The position numbers were made by a program, and so were the translations under genes. The notes beneath the pieces are model-generated. The model was not told the origin of the DNA. It ran no database searches and worked only from the letters and a program-made list of their open reading frames with translations. From Cannabis sativa (Eukaryota > Streptophyta > Magnoliopsida > Rosales > Cannabaceae), in contig NC_083604.1 in assembly GCF_029168945.1 (NCBI RefSeq), forward strand, positions 45,255,686-45,319,685: a stretch of DNA of 64,000 nucleotides, in the 5' to 3' direction. The first letter of the stretch is position 1, and each line of letters begins with the position of its first letter. This document shows, piece by piece, positions 38,300-49,712 of the stretch.

Positions 38300-39146
38300 T
38301 CTGATGTTTGCCCGTGTTACAAAATTAGAATTCAAAAGTAAAGAACACAAAAAAATTTATAGAGGTTCGACCCCCTTAGTTAGTGGGTCATGACCTATTC
38401 TCCTTTTAGTTGTACTGATACCAATGGATAATACTATTAAGATCACTATAGGTGAGATCTGATATAGCTCCCTTAAGGATACAAAGTAGGAATCAAAGAT
38501 GGCAAATCTCAAATGTTGAGAATGCTATATGGGCATGTAGATGAGAGAGTGAGGGAGAGAGTTATCAGACTTAGGGACTTAGGCTTAGAATGAGGCTTAG
38601 CACTTAATGACTTTGAGGCTAGAATTAGACTTAGGTTTTCTAGGTTACAGTTAAGGCCCTTAATATAGGAGAGCTTAAATCCTAATTTACAACTGAAATC
38701 CTAAGATATTTGTGTATTATATTGATTAATTACTAAAGACTAAAATGCCCTTAAACATAGATATTTTCCAGCTACTTTATTGGGTAGTTAGGACCCAATT
38801 CGCAGTCCAACTCGCAATCCACATGTAAAATTGTGCAGAGGATCCTGCCAGGTCCATTCCTAGCCAGCCAGGCACCTGCAGGAAGTAAGCTGACCAACCG
38901 TGTGTTGTCCAGAGGCTGGCCGACCATAGAGGCGGCCAGGGGTGACCAGCCAGCTCTTTTAAGGCAGTTGGTCTGTCACTTGTTGTCCTGATTGAGAGTT
39001 GGGGTCCCCGTTGGCCGAGTTGCTGACTTGACCTTCTTGTTGGTGAGTTGTATTGCCACATGGTGCTGATTTTGTCCACATAAGCAATTCCACGTCAGGT
39101 GGACAAAAATTAGAATAACAGTAGTGGTGTAGAATCAGTTTCACAT
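38300..39146 (-). repeat. gypsy LTR, reverse strand
   Basis: It precedes the gag on the minus strand. Near the inner edge is TTTATAGAGGTTCGACCCCC, a phrase common in plant gypsy LTR ends. Just inside, the minus strand reads TGGTGCTTCCATTAAGAGC, similar to Tat-type primer sites. Proposed outer end is near TTTCACA at 39146; boundaries are approximate. The other LTR is not in the window. Confidence 0.6.
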
Positions 39147-39289
39147 GCCTTGTTCTTTTGCAAGAGTGTTAGAAGAGTTTAGAAAGGTATAATTTACTAT
39201 CCCTATTTATCTCATTCAAATACTATTTCTTTTCATGAAATTATTTTTAATATTTTTTCTAACATGAGCAAAGAGGATATGGAATTTTT

Positions 39290-39868
39290 CTTTGTATATC
39301 CAAGTTTGTTTGGCATAACAGGAACAAGGAGATAAAAAAAACTAGACTCCGAATCAGGCTCATGCCATCATCAAGCTTGCTAACAACTTCTACTGCCTAA
39401 AGTTTAACACCACCTTCTATCAATCTCGATGCCACAGTCACTTGGACACCACCACCACAAGGTTTCTCAAAGATCAACACATATGCAGCAACTTCAAAGA
39501 ACCAACTTAAAGCTAGTTTACGGGGAATCATTTACAATAATGAAGGAGGCGTCATAGCAGCAGTAGCCTTTCCCCATGAAGGAGGTGGAGATGCTGCAAT
39601 TCTTAAAGCAAAATCACTTCTTAAATCTCTCCTTTGGTGTATCAAAGAGGGGCTCCCACTGCATCAGGTTGAAACTGACTAGCAGTCTCCGATGTTATTA
39701 CTGTTAATAAAGAAGACTTCTCACTCTTTGGAGATCTAATTTCAAAAATTAAAAATGTTTTGTCTCACTTTCTCAATGTCTTGGTCAATCATGTAAAGCG
39801 TTCCGCTAATACATTTGCTCATAAGCTAGTAAAGTTGACTTTGAGGATAGACGAAGTTTCACTTTGAA
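39290..39868 (+). pseudogene. LINE-type RNase H domain remnant
   Basis: The frame reads WHNRNKEIKK at the start (the W-x-x-R-N-K linker of LINE ORF2 ends), then a short spacer and [39 protein letters not shown], and LKAKSLLKSLLWCIKEG. After a frame break near 39680 it continues with VNKEDFSLFGDLISKIKNVL and VNHVKRSANTFAHKLVKLTL, the H-x-x-R-x-x-N-x-x-A-H end of the RVT_3 RNase H domain. The first catalytic Asp of the family is replaced (N-T-Y where N-V-D is usual). A T-rich/A-rich end at about 39955 may mark a poly-A tail. Confidence 0.85.
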
Positions 39869-39959
39869 TTGGAGATGAATCTTGCAATTTTACTGCTCTC
39901 CTTTCCTCTTAGGGCACCCTTTCTCTCACAAAAGAAAAGAAGCAAAGTTATCAAAAAAA

Positions 39960-40880
39960 AAAAAAAGCAAAGTGATGTTTTCTTGACACATTAATTAAGT
40001 GTGTAATTCTTTTCAAGCCGCGAAATTATTATTATTATTTTTTCTAATGTAACAACCGCGAAATAAATTAAACATAAGTGAATTGCTACCCTATGTTTAA
40101 CTGTGTTTCGGAATCTTTATAGAGTTAAATTTGTTTATCAATAATACCAATGTTTGGAGAAGAAAAGAAAAGGTAAATTATATGGAGCCAATTAATTAAA
40201 ATAATATAAGATTGAATCTAAGATGGATAAATATCCACTATACTACTTATCTTCAATTTGGTGTTTGTATATATAATACACCTTGATTAAAACGAACATT
40301 TATCGAAAACCTTTGATATGAGGTTAAATATCAAGGATATAGCTAGATATTTAAAATACAATATTATAAATTAATGAAGTTCCACTAGTAAACCTTTGAT
40401 GATAGCTTTACACACATTATTATGTTTGTTTATTGAGCCAGATATATGATTGTATGAAGCCCAAACTATAGGATTTTCATATCGGGTTGGGCTCTTTATA
40501 GTGGGTTTATAGCTTTGGTCTTCAAAATGAATCCTTCCCAATTAAGATATTAAACAACTTTTTATAACGATATATAGAAGATAAAGCTAGCTCGGTAGCT
40601 AGCTCCTACTCACACACAGATATTATTCAGAGCTTTATGCTTGACTTATGAAACTTATAACATTTTCCTGGATTAGAATATACATCAAAGTTAGAGCGTA
40701 CTTATTTATATAATTATAATAACCTTTAGAATTATTGTCAATAATAATATTAACATACATTTAGAATGTCTTTTGTTCAATTTTCTAGGTGCTCAAGTTG
40801 CAGTTTTTTTAAATATATTTACTTGTATTATTTGGGGATGTATACAGTATTATAATTTGAAGATATTATTAATCATAATA
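39960..40880. repeat. host duplication, unit 2b (second half)
   Basis: From about 40150 the text follows the second half of unit 1: AATATAAGATTGAATCTAAG (27733 region), GTTCCACTAGTAAACCTTTG (27870 region), AAGCCCAAACTATA, AGTGGGTTTATA and AGAGCTTTATGCTTGA. It is the missing continuation of unit 2a. Confidence 0.7.
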
Positions 40881-40959
40881 TAATAATAATAATAACCTTA
40901 ATAATAATGGAAAATACAGTGTTATATCTTATTATAATACATCGCAAATAATTTGAAGA

Positions 40960-40960
<1 letters not shown>

Positions 40961-41025
<65 letters not shown>
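40961..41025. repeat. (ATT)n microsatellite
   Basis: About 21 uninterrupted ATT units. Confidence 0.98.
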
Positions 41026-41027
<2 letters not shown>

Positions 41028-42778
41028 TAATCATATTATAATAATGATAAGTGATGTTTAGCGATGTGCTTTAAATTTTTTAGTTTCATATCGCAAATAC
41101 ATCGTTAAATACGTAGAATATCGCTAAACTCCATCCCTAACTTCAGATTTGCTCTATCATTTGCCAATACATCACTAAATATCGTAAAATAATGAAAATC
41201 AGAATATAACACACATAAAACAAGCAATGGGTTGAGAACTTCGGCGATGGGTGGAGATTTCGGGAGTTTCAAGGTAATTAAGCTCGTAGATTTTGGAACT
41301 TCGAGATGGAGACGATGAGACTTAGAGAGAGACAATGAGAGAAGACAACGATAGGGGCTTATGACTGGGGTTCTAGGTCTTGGTTCGATGGCAAGGGTTA
41401 TGGGTCAAGGTTCAACGTTGTAGAATGGAAGAGTAAGAGAGGTTCTTTTTTTAAATGTAAGGATATTTTTAGGAGAAAAATATATTAAAAGTATAGATTT
41501 GATATTATTATATATTTTTTAAAATAAAAATTATATAAATATTTTATATACAAAAATTTAATTTAATTTATATATTTAAAAATAAAAATTACATCTATAT
41601 AATCACATCTATATAAAATGTATATATTTAAACTTTAATTTCACGACAACCTTTTTGTTTTAAAAATGATTAATGATATATATTTTTAATAATTTGCATA
41701 CTTTATTATTATAACCACAAAATCTTAACTACAAATTAAAAATATTGTATCTATCACTATCATTATTTTTTTTTTAAATATATGTTTGGGCATAATAAAT
41801 AAGATGTATTTTGAAAGTAGTTAATTCATTTTTTTATTGTATATATAAAGTCCGTATATATAATCACATTTAAAGAGCACATTAATGTAGCTGCAATAGC
41901 TAAAAAAAATTTTTAAAGATCAAAATCTCAAACCCTATTTTAAAAATTAAAATAAAAATATATTACTTAATTAAAAAAATTAAAAATACATGTATTGTAC
42001 TTAATATCACTTAATTAAATTTAATTAAAGAAAACTAATTATACGTAATTTGCGCTTAACATCAATTGCAATGTAATGTAATTCTATATATTAATGAAAG
42101 GCATTTTCATTTTTCTAAAAAAAAATATATAGAAATTTTTAAGTGAATGAAGCTTTTGCATGTTGTCATAAGTGAAAGGATTAAGTTGCCCCTTATAACA
42201 CCGGCGTTATATAATTAAATCCCAAACTCTTGAGGCATAGACTTGCGACGCTTTTGAGGTTGCTTTAACCAGCTACCATATGATATGGGTTTAATATTAA
42301 TTAATGTAGTACGTTAAAGTCGATCTACATGTTCAGATATTTCACTCATGTATATCATAGATATTTGTATTCTTCTAGGATTAATAAAGCCACCTCAGTT
42401 CCAATAATACACATAAATATCTACCATGTAAATATCTCATAGCTTCCACAAAATCATATAGATAAAGGATACTATCCAATTAATTAAGAGATACAAAGGT
42501 TCAATTAATAATATTATAAACACTTTTCTTAGCATTAATTACATTTTTTTACACCATATATATATTATTTGATGAAACAAGATGCAATCACAAAGTTAAA
42601 GCATATTAAAATTAATAGGTTTGGTCTAGTGATAAGGAGGGTTAGGAATTGGTAAGGTTCAAACTTTGTATGTCTTGCTACTCTTGGTGACAGAGTGGAA
42701 TGCATCTTTTAGAGAGGACAAATCTCCTTAATAACTTGGTGCTATTACAATCAACAACATATCTCTCCTTTTAATCTA
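41026..42778. other. gene-poor sequence
   Basis: AT-rich. The part 41100-41430 is somewhat GC-richer and has a small minus-strand open frame without recognisable motif. No gene is called. Confidence 0.5.
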
Positions 42779-43537
42779 TGTTATATTATATTGTTATAAT
42801 ATAAGATTAATTAAAATATTAAAATAAAATATATTATATATTAATATGAGATTAATGTATATAATGTGATTGAGAGTTACATACATTTAATATTCATTTA
42901 AATTGTAACATAAGAGGTAGAGTTACTCATATTTTATAACTTCCACATGATCATTAATTAAGTGTGTAAAGAGTGGTTACATAACTTAATTTTTTGAAAT
43001 TTAAAACTATAATTCAAATATAGTTGTTGGGGATTGAATTTTGTCATTTATAAAGTGTATAAGTGATATAAAATAAAGTTGGAATGGTTTGTAATGTTTT
43101 GTAGAATTGTTTGCAAAAGCTGGCAAATTCGGTAACTAGTAACTAGTTACTGTTTTCTTCAGCTTTAATTGTTGAACATTTTTTACTATAGGGATGTCTT
43201 TTAACAACTCTCATAGCCTCCAAATCACCCATTTACACCCCATTAAGAAATGGTAAGTGTAGTTTATTTAAATTTCAAAATATGTTATCTTAAAACACTA
43301 TAAATAGAGGTCTTTAGTTCACTTGTGAAAAAACAATTTTGTGAGTTTCTATCAAAGAGAGTACCTTGCTAGAAACTATAAGCTTGATAATTCAAGAAAT
43401 CTATTTCCATTTCTTTCTTCCTTAAGTGCTTGTGGTAGGGAGAAATAAGCTTTTAGACAAAGGTGTAAAACCTTGTTCAAGTTTTGTGATTCTCCTACTT
43501 GACACTTGGTGTTAGTGGTGTTGAGATTGTTCTCACA
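42779..43537 (+). repeat. left LTR of the 42.8-46.6 kb element
   Basis: Starts TGTTATATTATATTG. Contains a TATA-like CACTATAAATAGAGG at about 43295, a likely promoter, and a perfect palindrome AGTAACTAGTTACT. The 3' limit is the end of homology with the right copy and may fall short of the true LTR end. Confidence 0.75.
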
Positions 43538-45899
43538 TCTATAAATATATACTCTATTTATATTGTGTTTTTATAATCTTCTCTTCATCTTCTTTTCTAT
43601 ATTTATGTGTATATTTTATCTAAAGTTATAACATTATTTTATCAATATTATTGTTATTGTATTTTTTATTTTGAGTTGTATTTTGACATTGGTCTTTCTA
43701 TTGAAGCACCTATAAATTTTCAACAATCAAAAGCTTACAATTTCCTACTTTGCTTCAATGGAAGGTAAGAAATCACTTGTGATAATACAAGGGTAAGAAT
43801 TGTGATATTTTATGATTTACTATTTTTTATATAATAAAATATACCTGCTGAGATACAGATTTTTTATGTTATTATATGTGAGATATTATAACATGTATAT
43901 GAGTTATATATATATATTATATATGTTGAACATATAATAATATATATTTATGATGAGAATATTTATGTATGCGATACATATATAATATATATTATGTGGA
44001 GATAATATATATTATGATGTGTATGCACGTTAAAATACATATGTTATATATATGAAATATGTAACATATATAGTTGTGATGTATATTAATATTATGTGTA
44101 TGTTATATATGAGATGATAGTAATATACATAATATATTAATTAGCATAAAATTTTGGAAGTTATAATTTTATGCATGAGAGTTATATATATTATTAGTAT
44201 ATAATAATATATGTGTAACTAATCATATTTAGTGTATATGATAAAAATAATAGTGATAATGATGGAAAAAATGTATTCATCATTTTTTGAATGGAGTTTT
44301 GGAATTATTTTTTCATTAGTAGCTTTTATCTCATTTTATGAGATGAGAAAGTGAACTATCAAAGTTACACTTATGAGATTTATCTTGTCATAGCAATAAC
44401 AAATGGATCAAAAGTAGATTCAAACTTGTAAAATAAGTCATAATTGGAAGAGTAATTTTAGACTCAAATCAAAGTGAGTCATGGTGGATTCAAAAAATTG
44501 TAAAAAGATAACAAAATTATAGAAGCGATTTTGAATCTTAAATGATCAAAGTACAGTGAACAAAATTGATGAGAATTTTGTTAATTTTGGTATAATTTTG
44601 GGTTAATCTCAATGAGGGGATAACCTTAAAATTATGGATAAAAATAATCACATTATTTGTAAGTGATAATGTGAGTTTGATTTTTAAGTTTTGTTGATTG
44701 AGAAAATTAAAAATGTCAAATAGTATTTTTTTAAGTGACTTTAAAGAGACATTTCAAGAGAAAAATACACAAAAGTGATATTTTATATACACTGTATGAT
44801 AGAATTGTGGGGGTGGGCCTCAAACTTAATCAAAATGTGGTGAGACATTTGATTAGTTTATTTGATTTGGAATTCAAAATTCTAAATCAATTTTGGCTAT
44901 GTGGATATACGATAGTAAAATGTGAGAAAATGTGGGGGTGATATCCAATATTTATCAAGCAATTTGGTAAAAGAATGGATGATATATGAAAGTTAGGCAT
45001 GCTAGGTGCCTAAGACTTGAGTATAACTTAGACATGTTTGGTGTCTAAATTAGTGTTTAATTTTGATATGCTTGGTATCAAAATTAGTGAGAAATTGAGT
45101 AAGTGTGAAAATTAATCTTCTATGATTAAGTTTTCAAAGCTTAAGTATACTTAAGGACAAAAGTGACCATGTAATAATGGACACTAATTTTGGCTAGCAT
45201 GATTTGCTTGGAATCGAAAAGTGTGTGGTTATAACAAATCGCTTAATCTCCGTACAAGATTAAAGCATGAAATTTTGAGGGATGGGACCTAAACTCTCTT
45301 AGAGCTTTACTCATTGATGGTAACCTATCTTAACACTAGTAAAAATTTAGTCTTAAGTTCAATAGGTAATAACAAGTCAATAGAATGAAAAGTAGTACTC
45401 AATATGTCTCATCTATGAAAGAATACTAATGGTAAAATTTGGAGGGTTAAAACCGAAAAGTTTTTTAAAGGAATGATGTGTCTAAAGAGAATTGTGAGAC
45501 ACTAATTTCTACCTATATGGACTAGAGGTCGTACCGCCTCTTATGAGAATTGAGAGTTATTCTCTAGAGAGTCCATGAAATGGATGTTGCACATGGCTAT
45601 TAATGGTGCACAAGCGAGACATAATGACGTCTCAAGTGAATTCTAGCAAAGATGTGTGTATCATCACCGGTTTATATTAAAGGAATAATGGATCAATACT
45701 ACGACAACTAAAATTTCAATAAACTTTGTGGTAACTACACTAAGGTAAAATTCAAGTCGAAAGACATTTTATTCTATGCATCTAAGCAAGATCTCTATAA
45801 AAGTGTTTGATTTATTAAATCAAAGTGGAGGATATATAATATTTGATTGATTAAATAATGTTACAATGGTGTGTCACAAGTTTTAATCTAGTGGGGGAA

Positions 45900-46643
45900 C
45901 GTTATATTATATTGTTATAATATAAGATAGATTAAAATATTAATGAGACATATTATTTATTAATATGAGATTAATGTATATAATGTGATTGAGAGTTACA
46001 TACATCTAATATTCACATAAATTGTAACATAAGAGGTGGAGTTACTCATATTTTGTAACTTCCACATGATCACTAATTAAGTGTGTAAAGAGTGGTTATA
46101 CAACTTAATTTTTTGAAATTTAAAACTATAATTCAAATATAGTTGTTGGGGATTGAATTTTGTCATTGATATAAAATAAAGTGGGAATGGTTTAGAGAGT
46201 TGTTTGCAAAAGTTAAAAAAATTGGTAACTAGTAACTAGTTACTTTTTTTTCAGCTTTAATTGTTGACGTTTTTTACTATAGGGATGGCTTTTAACAACT
46301 CCCATAACCTCCAAATAACTCATTTAATCCCATTTACACCCTATTAAGAAATGATAAAAACCCTTGGGTGTAGGTTATTTGAATTTCAAAATATGTGATC
46401 TTAAAACACTATAAATAGAAGTTTTTAGTTCACTTGTGAAAAAATAATTTTGTGAGTTTTATCAAAGAGAGCACCTTGCTAGAAACTATAAGCTTGATAA
46501 TTCTAGAAAGTTATTTCCATTTCTTTCTTCCTTAAGTGTTTGTGGTAGGGGAAAATAAACTTTTGGACAAAGGTGTAAAACCTTGTTCAAATTTTATGAT
46601 TCCCCTACTTGACACTTGGTATTAGTGGTGTTGAGATTCTTCT

Positions 46644-46647
<4 letters not shown>
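45900..46647 (+). repeat. right LTR of the 42.8-46.6 kb element
   Basis: Begins CGTTATATTATA (TG changed to CG), keeps CACTATAAATAGAAG and the palindrome, and ends at an AT microsatellite. Confidence 0.75.

Positions 46648-46674
<27 letters not shown>
46646..46674. repeat. (AT)n microsatellite
   Basis: About 14 AT units at the end of the LTR homology. Confidence 0.95.
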
Positions 46675-46678
<4 letters not shown>

Positions 46679-47845
46679 CTAGAATAATTTATTGTATATT
46701 TTGAATCTTATTGTTGTATATATTATTGTGTATAGAATATAAATATATACATGTATTTTCTAATGTAATATGCATTTACTTTTTCCAATTATATATGTTT
46801 TGTTTTTCTAAATAGTACTTAATATTGCTTTTATCTAAGTTTATGTATTTTGAAAAATAAAATTAATTAATATAATATGATAGAATTTTAAAACTATTAA
46901 ATTAATTAAAATCTTAAATTAAATATAAGTAAAGAGAAGAAAAGGGAATATTACTTCTAAAGTATTGAACTCATGACATTTTAATTATTTGAAGAGTGAT
47001 TATTATAAAATTATTATAAGTTGAATATGTTATAGTTTTTTATAAGTATAATTATTGTTTTAAAAATAAATTTAATTAAAATATTTTTTTCATGTAAATT
47101 TGAAATAAAAAATATATAATTAAAATTAAATTTTAAATAGAAATAAAATAAAAAGATACAAAAAAATTATGTTTGGAGTTAGGTTTGGAGTTTGTTAGTT
47201 GAACCTACAATTAATAATATTCAATATTAATTATAAATAAAAACAATATATTAATTATGGTGTAGTTTTCAAGAATTAACTTGAGCCATTGGATTAGTTT
47301 TTTTTTTTCGATTAAATATCATATATAATTTTAAAATAATAATGTTTAATGTAGGTGGATAATTATAAATACTTAATAGTAATTTGAAAAAAAAAGAATA
47401 AAAATTAAAATAAAAAATATTAGTAAAATATATTAAACACAATAATAGTGAACTTATGAAATTGAAAGCAAAATAATGTGTGAAGTGTTGATAATTTTTT
47501 TTTTTTTGCAAACTGATTGTTTTCTCTTAAAAAAATTGATATCTTATATTTTGATAATTAAAGATTACAAATGTACGAATTTTTAAAATCAAATTTATAA
47601 TTTAACAACAAATATCAAAATTAGAAAACAATTTTTAATGAAAAAATTAAAATATCTGAACAATCTATTTTTTTTTAAAAAAAATGTATCTTGGAATATA
47701 ATTTTAATTTTTTAGTGTAATAAAATCTAACAAGAAAAAAAAAAATCAAACAATCTGAACAGGAGTCCAAAATCAAACCTAATGAATAAAAATTTTAGAA
47801 TATAAATATTTTTTGTTGTAACTAAAATATAAAAAAATGGATAAG
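46675..47845. other. AT-rich sequence without gene
   Basis: Very AT-rich; the minus-strand open frame at 47269-47511 is low-complexity and not called. Confidence 0.5.
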
Positions 47846-47850
47846 ACAAA

Positions 47851-48321
47851 ATTCAAATAGTGATCAGCGAGGTATCTGCACATCACAATAACCAATACAC
47901 CAATCGTATCACAATAAAATTCACGCACCTTCTCTTTCTTTCTTTCATTTGGTTAATTACTTGGAAAACGCAATGAAAAAACGTGATCATCATCGGTTTC
48001 GCAATAAATTTCAATCGATTCGAATCTAATTTATTAATTAATCTAATCGATTTCAAAAAAAAAAAATTGATAGTACCTGCCAAGTCCCATGGAGATAGCG
48101 CCGGCAGCAACTTTAGAGATACCGGTAGTGAGGATGATGGATGAGGTGGCATTGGCACCGGATAAACCAGCAGCCAAGGCGAATGGAACAGTGAGACCGT
48201 CGGAGACGCCGATGATTATATTGCAAACGATTTCACCGACAGTGAAGTGTTTCTCCTTGTGTTGACTGATGAGAAGCTTCTGTTTCTTAGGGTCTATGGT
48301 TCTTCCTTCTTTGCTAGACAT
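47851..48321 (-). pseudogene. vacuolar iron transporter (VIT) fragment, exon 1 and start of exon 2
   Basis: Exon 1 (48321-48077) encodes 81 residues that clearly belong to the VIT/CCC1 family: HKEKHFTVGEIVCNIIIGVS, then DGLTVPFALAAGLSGANATS, SIILTTGISKVAAGAISMGL. These cover the N-terminal cytosolic helix and the first two membrane helices; the Asp in G-V-S-D-G and the Met in I-S-M-G-L are positions implicated in metal passage in characterised VITs. A GT donor follows at 48076, and an AG acceptor at 47877-47876 leads to YLADHY, matching the family's Y-L-A-x-K-S-E-x-D-H-Y with five residues missing. Then the frame loses all resemblance near 47851. About two thirds of the protein is absent. VITs load iron or manganese into the vacuole; this copy cannot. 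IVCN replaces the usual IVRD. Confidence 0.88.
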
Positions 48322-48660
48322 TAGAGAACCAAATTATGGAGTCTGTGTAGTGTTTCTCCTTGATGCTAATATGTAAGAAATCGTTCTTGGAAAGATATGG
48401 GCAAAAAATCTGGCTTCGATGATAAAAAGGGAAAAGGCTCCAGCATTGGCACCAGTCTTTGCGCCAATATTTGATGAGGCAAAGAGAGTCGATGGGCATC
48501 GTCTATGTGAGTGAACCACGCTTGCGATTCAGATTGGGGAAAATGAGTCACAATGCTGTAGTAATCGGCACATTTACAAAACTCATCAAGATTGATCAAC
48601 GTTTGTTAAAAGGACGAACAAGAATCTACAAGAATTTTCAAAGAAAGAGAACAAAAATAT
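48322..48660 (-). other. sequence upstream of the VIT exon
   Basis: GC-richer than its surroundings, with overlapping open frames on both strands (for example minus 48599-48366). It may be a 5' leader or a second captured piece. None of the frames shows a domain I recognise, so no protein is called. Confidence 0.35.
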
Positions 48661-48764
48661 TATAAGAAAGATAGATCATGATGGCCAAGGTCTTGACTCT
48701 TGTTGCACGGTGTAAATGAGTTAGGGTTTTGAGGGTTTAGTTTTATTTATATATGTTTGAAAGT

Positions 48765-48895
48765 TAACTGGAGGATCAAATCTACTAACATCGTTAAATT
48801 TAACATAATATATTTTTATTTTTAAAGTATATTCTGTTAAACCAAAAAATACTGATAGATAACCACTTTTAATATATAAATATATAAAAGTATAT
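48765..48895 (-). mobile_element. Helitron-like 5' end fragment
   Basis: Contains GTTAACTGGAGGATCAAATC, ATCGTTAAATTTAAC and CTTTTAATATATAAATATAT, which match in order GTTAACGGGAGATCAAACCT, ATCGTTAAATTTAACCG and CTTTTAATATATAAATATAT near 26050-26115 of Helitron copy A. Orientation is the same as copy A. I found no CTAG-hairpin 3' end to the left, so extent is unknown; the VIT fragment lies where the interior would be. Confidence 0.6.
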
Positions 48896-49185
48896 AATTT
48901 TTTCACAAGTTGCTCCGTCGTTAATTTCACGCACAACAACTTCCTTCTTTCTTTCTGTTAGCTAGCTTCATGAATGATCTCTATCGGTTTTGTTGTGGTC
49001 GAAGTGAAGAGATTGAATTGAGAATTTGTTTTGGTTATTATTCTCCAACCAATCATTATTTCATAAATATTCAAAAAAAAAAATAACAAAAAGTTTATGA
49101 TCTACATTTTATATTTATTATAAGTTTTTTTTAACAAAAATAGGGAGTGTTGTTTTTAAAAGAAAAAAAAATAAGTGAGAAACTT
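48896..49185. other. short unassigned sequence
   Basis: No gene or repeat boundary recognised. Confidence 0.4.
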
Positions 49186-49189
49186 ATTG

Positions 49190-49450
49190 AAGGGCTATTT
49201 ACAAAAATATAAGAAAATGAAAATAGGTTTTAATATATATGGCATAAAAACTTAATTACAATAAATATGGCATTTAAAAAAAAAAAAAAAACTTACAAAT
49301 ATGGGAAAGGGGAATTTTCATAAATATGGGAATTAAGGGTATAGTTTATTTTTTTACGGCATAAATAAATAACACTATAGGGTTATGGGTTTTTTTTATT
49401 TTTTAACATTTATATGGGTTTTTCTTATGCCATATTTTTGTAAAAAAAAA
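49190..49450. mobile_element. possible Mutator-like MITE
   Basis: The left part reads TATTTACAAAAATATAAGAA and the right part CTTATGCCATATTTTTGTAA, roughly inverse. Internal copies of AAATATGGGAA and ATATGGCAT resemble the TIRs of plant Mutator-like elements. No clean target duplication was found. Confidence 0.35.
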
Positions 49451-49712
49451 AAAGTAAAAATCTCATATTTGTAAAACAACAATAAGTTTTGCCGGAAAAG
49501 TCACTGGCACCAGAAAAATCACCTTCGTCGGAAAAGTCACTGTCACCGGCAAAGTCATCAGAATCAAATGTCTCAGATATAACTAAAAATATAACCGGTT
49601 TTATTATGTTACAGAGGCGGTTATAATTAAATATAAATAACATAAAACAACTCAAACCAGTTATAATTAAAAAAAGAACCCGTTCTATAATAGTGTTATA
49701 ATGAATAAAAAC
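49451..49712. other. unassigned flank with short repeats
   Basis: Several copies of GCCGG/CACCGG-AAAAGTCAC-like text at 49490-49555 give a small repetitive open frame (Asp-Phe-Ser rich) on the minus strand. It is not called as a gene. Confidence 0.4.

Larger units (their letters stand above)
42779..46647 (+). mobile_element. non-coding LTR retrotransposon, probably copia-like
   Basis: Two direct repeats (about 42779-43537 and 45900-46647) share TTATATTATATTGTTATAAT at the start, GAGATTAATGTATATAATGT, GGTAACTAGTAACTAGTTAC and TTCTCACA at the end. AGTGGGGGAAC before the second repeat is a polypurine tract. The interior of about 2.4 kb has no gag or pol; it contains repeated phrases such as GCATGCTAGGTGCCTAAGAC, ACATGTTTGGTGTCTAAAT and ATATGCTTGGTATCAAAAT. 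The repeats differ by several percent by eye, so the insertion is older than the TR-GAG element. I could not confirm the primer site or target duplication. Confidence 0.75.

Noticed and set aside
46646..46674. Target-site evidence at the end of the 42.8-46.6 kb element
   Set aside because: The AT microsatellite hides the junction, so no duplication can be called.
48334..48665. Overlapping open frames upstream of the VIT exon on both strands
   Set aside because: No recognisable domain; at most leader or captured sequence.
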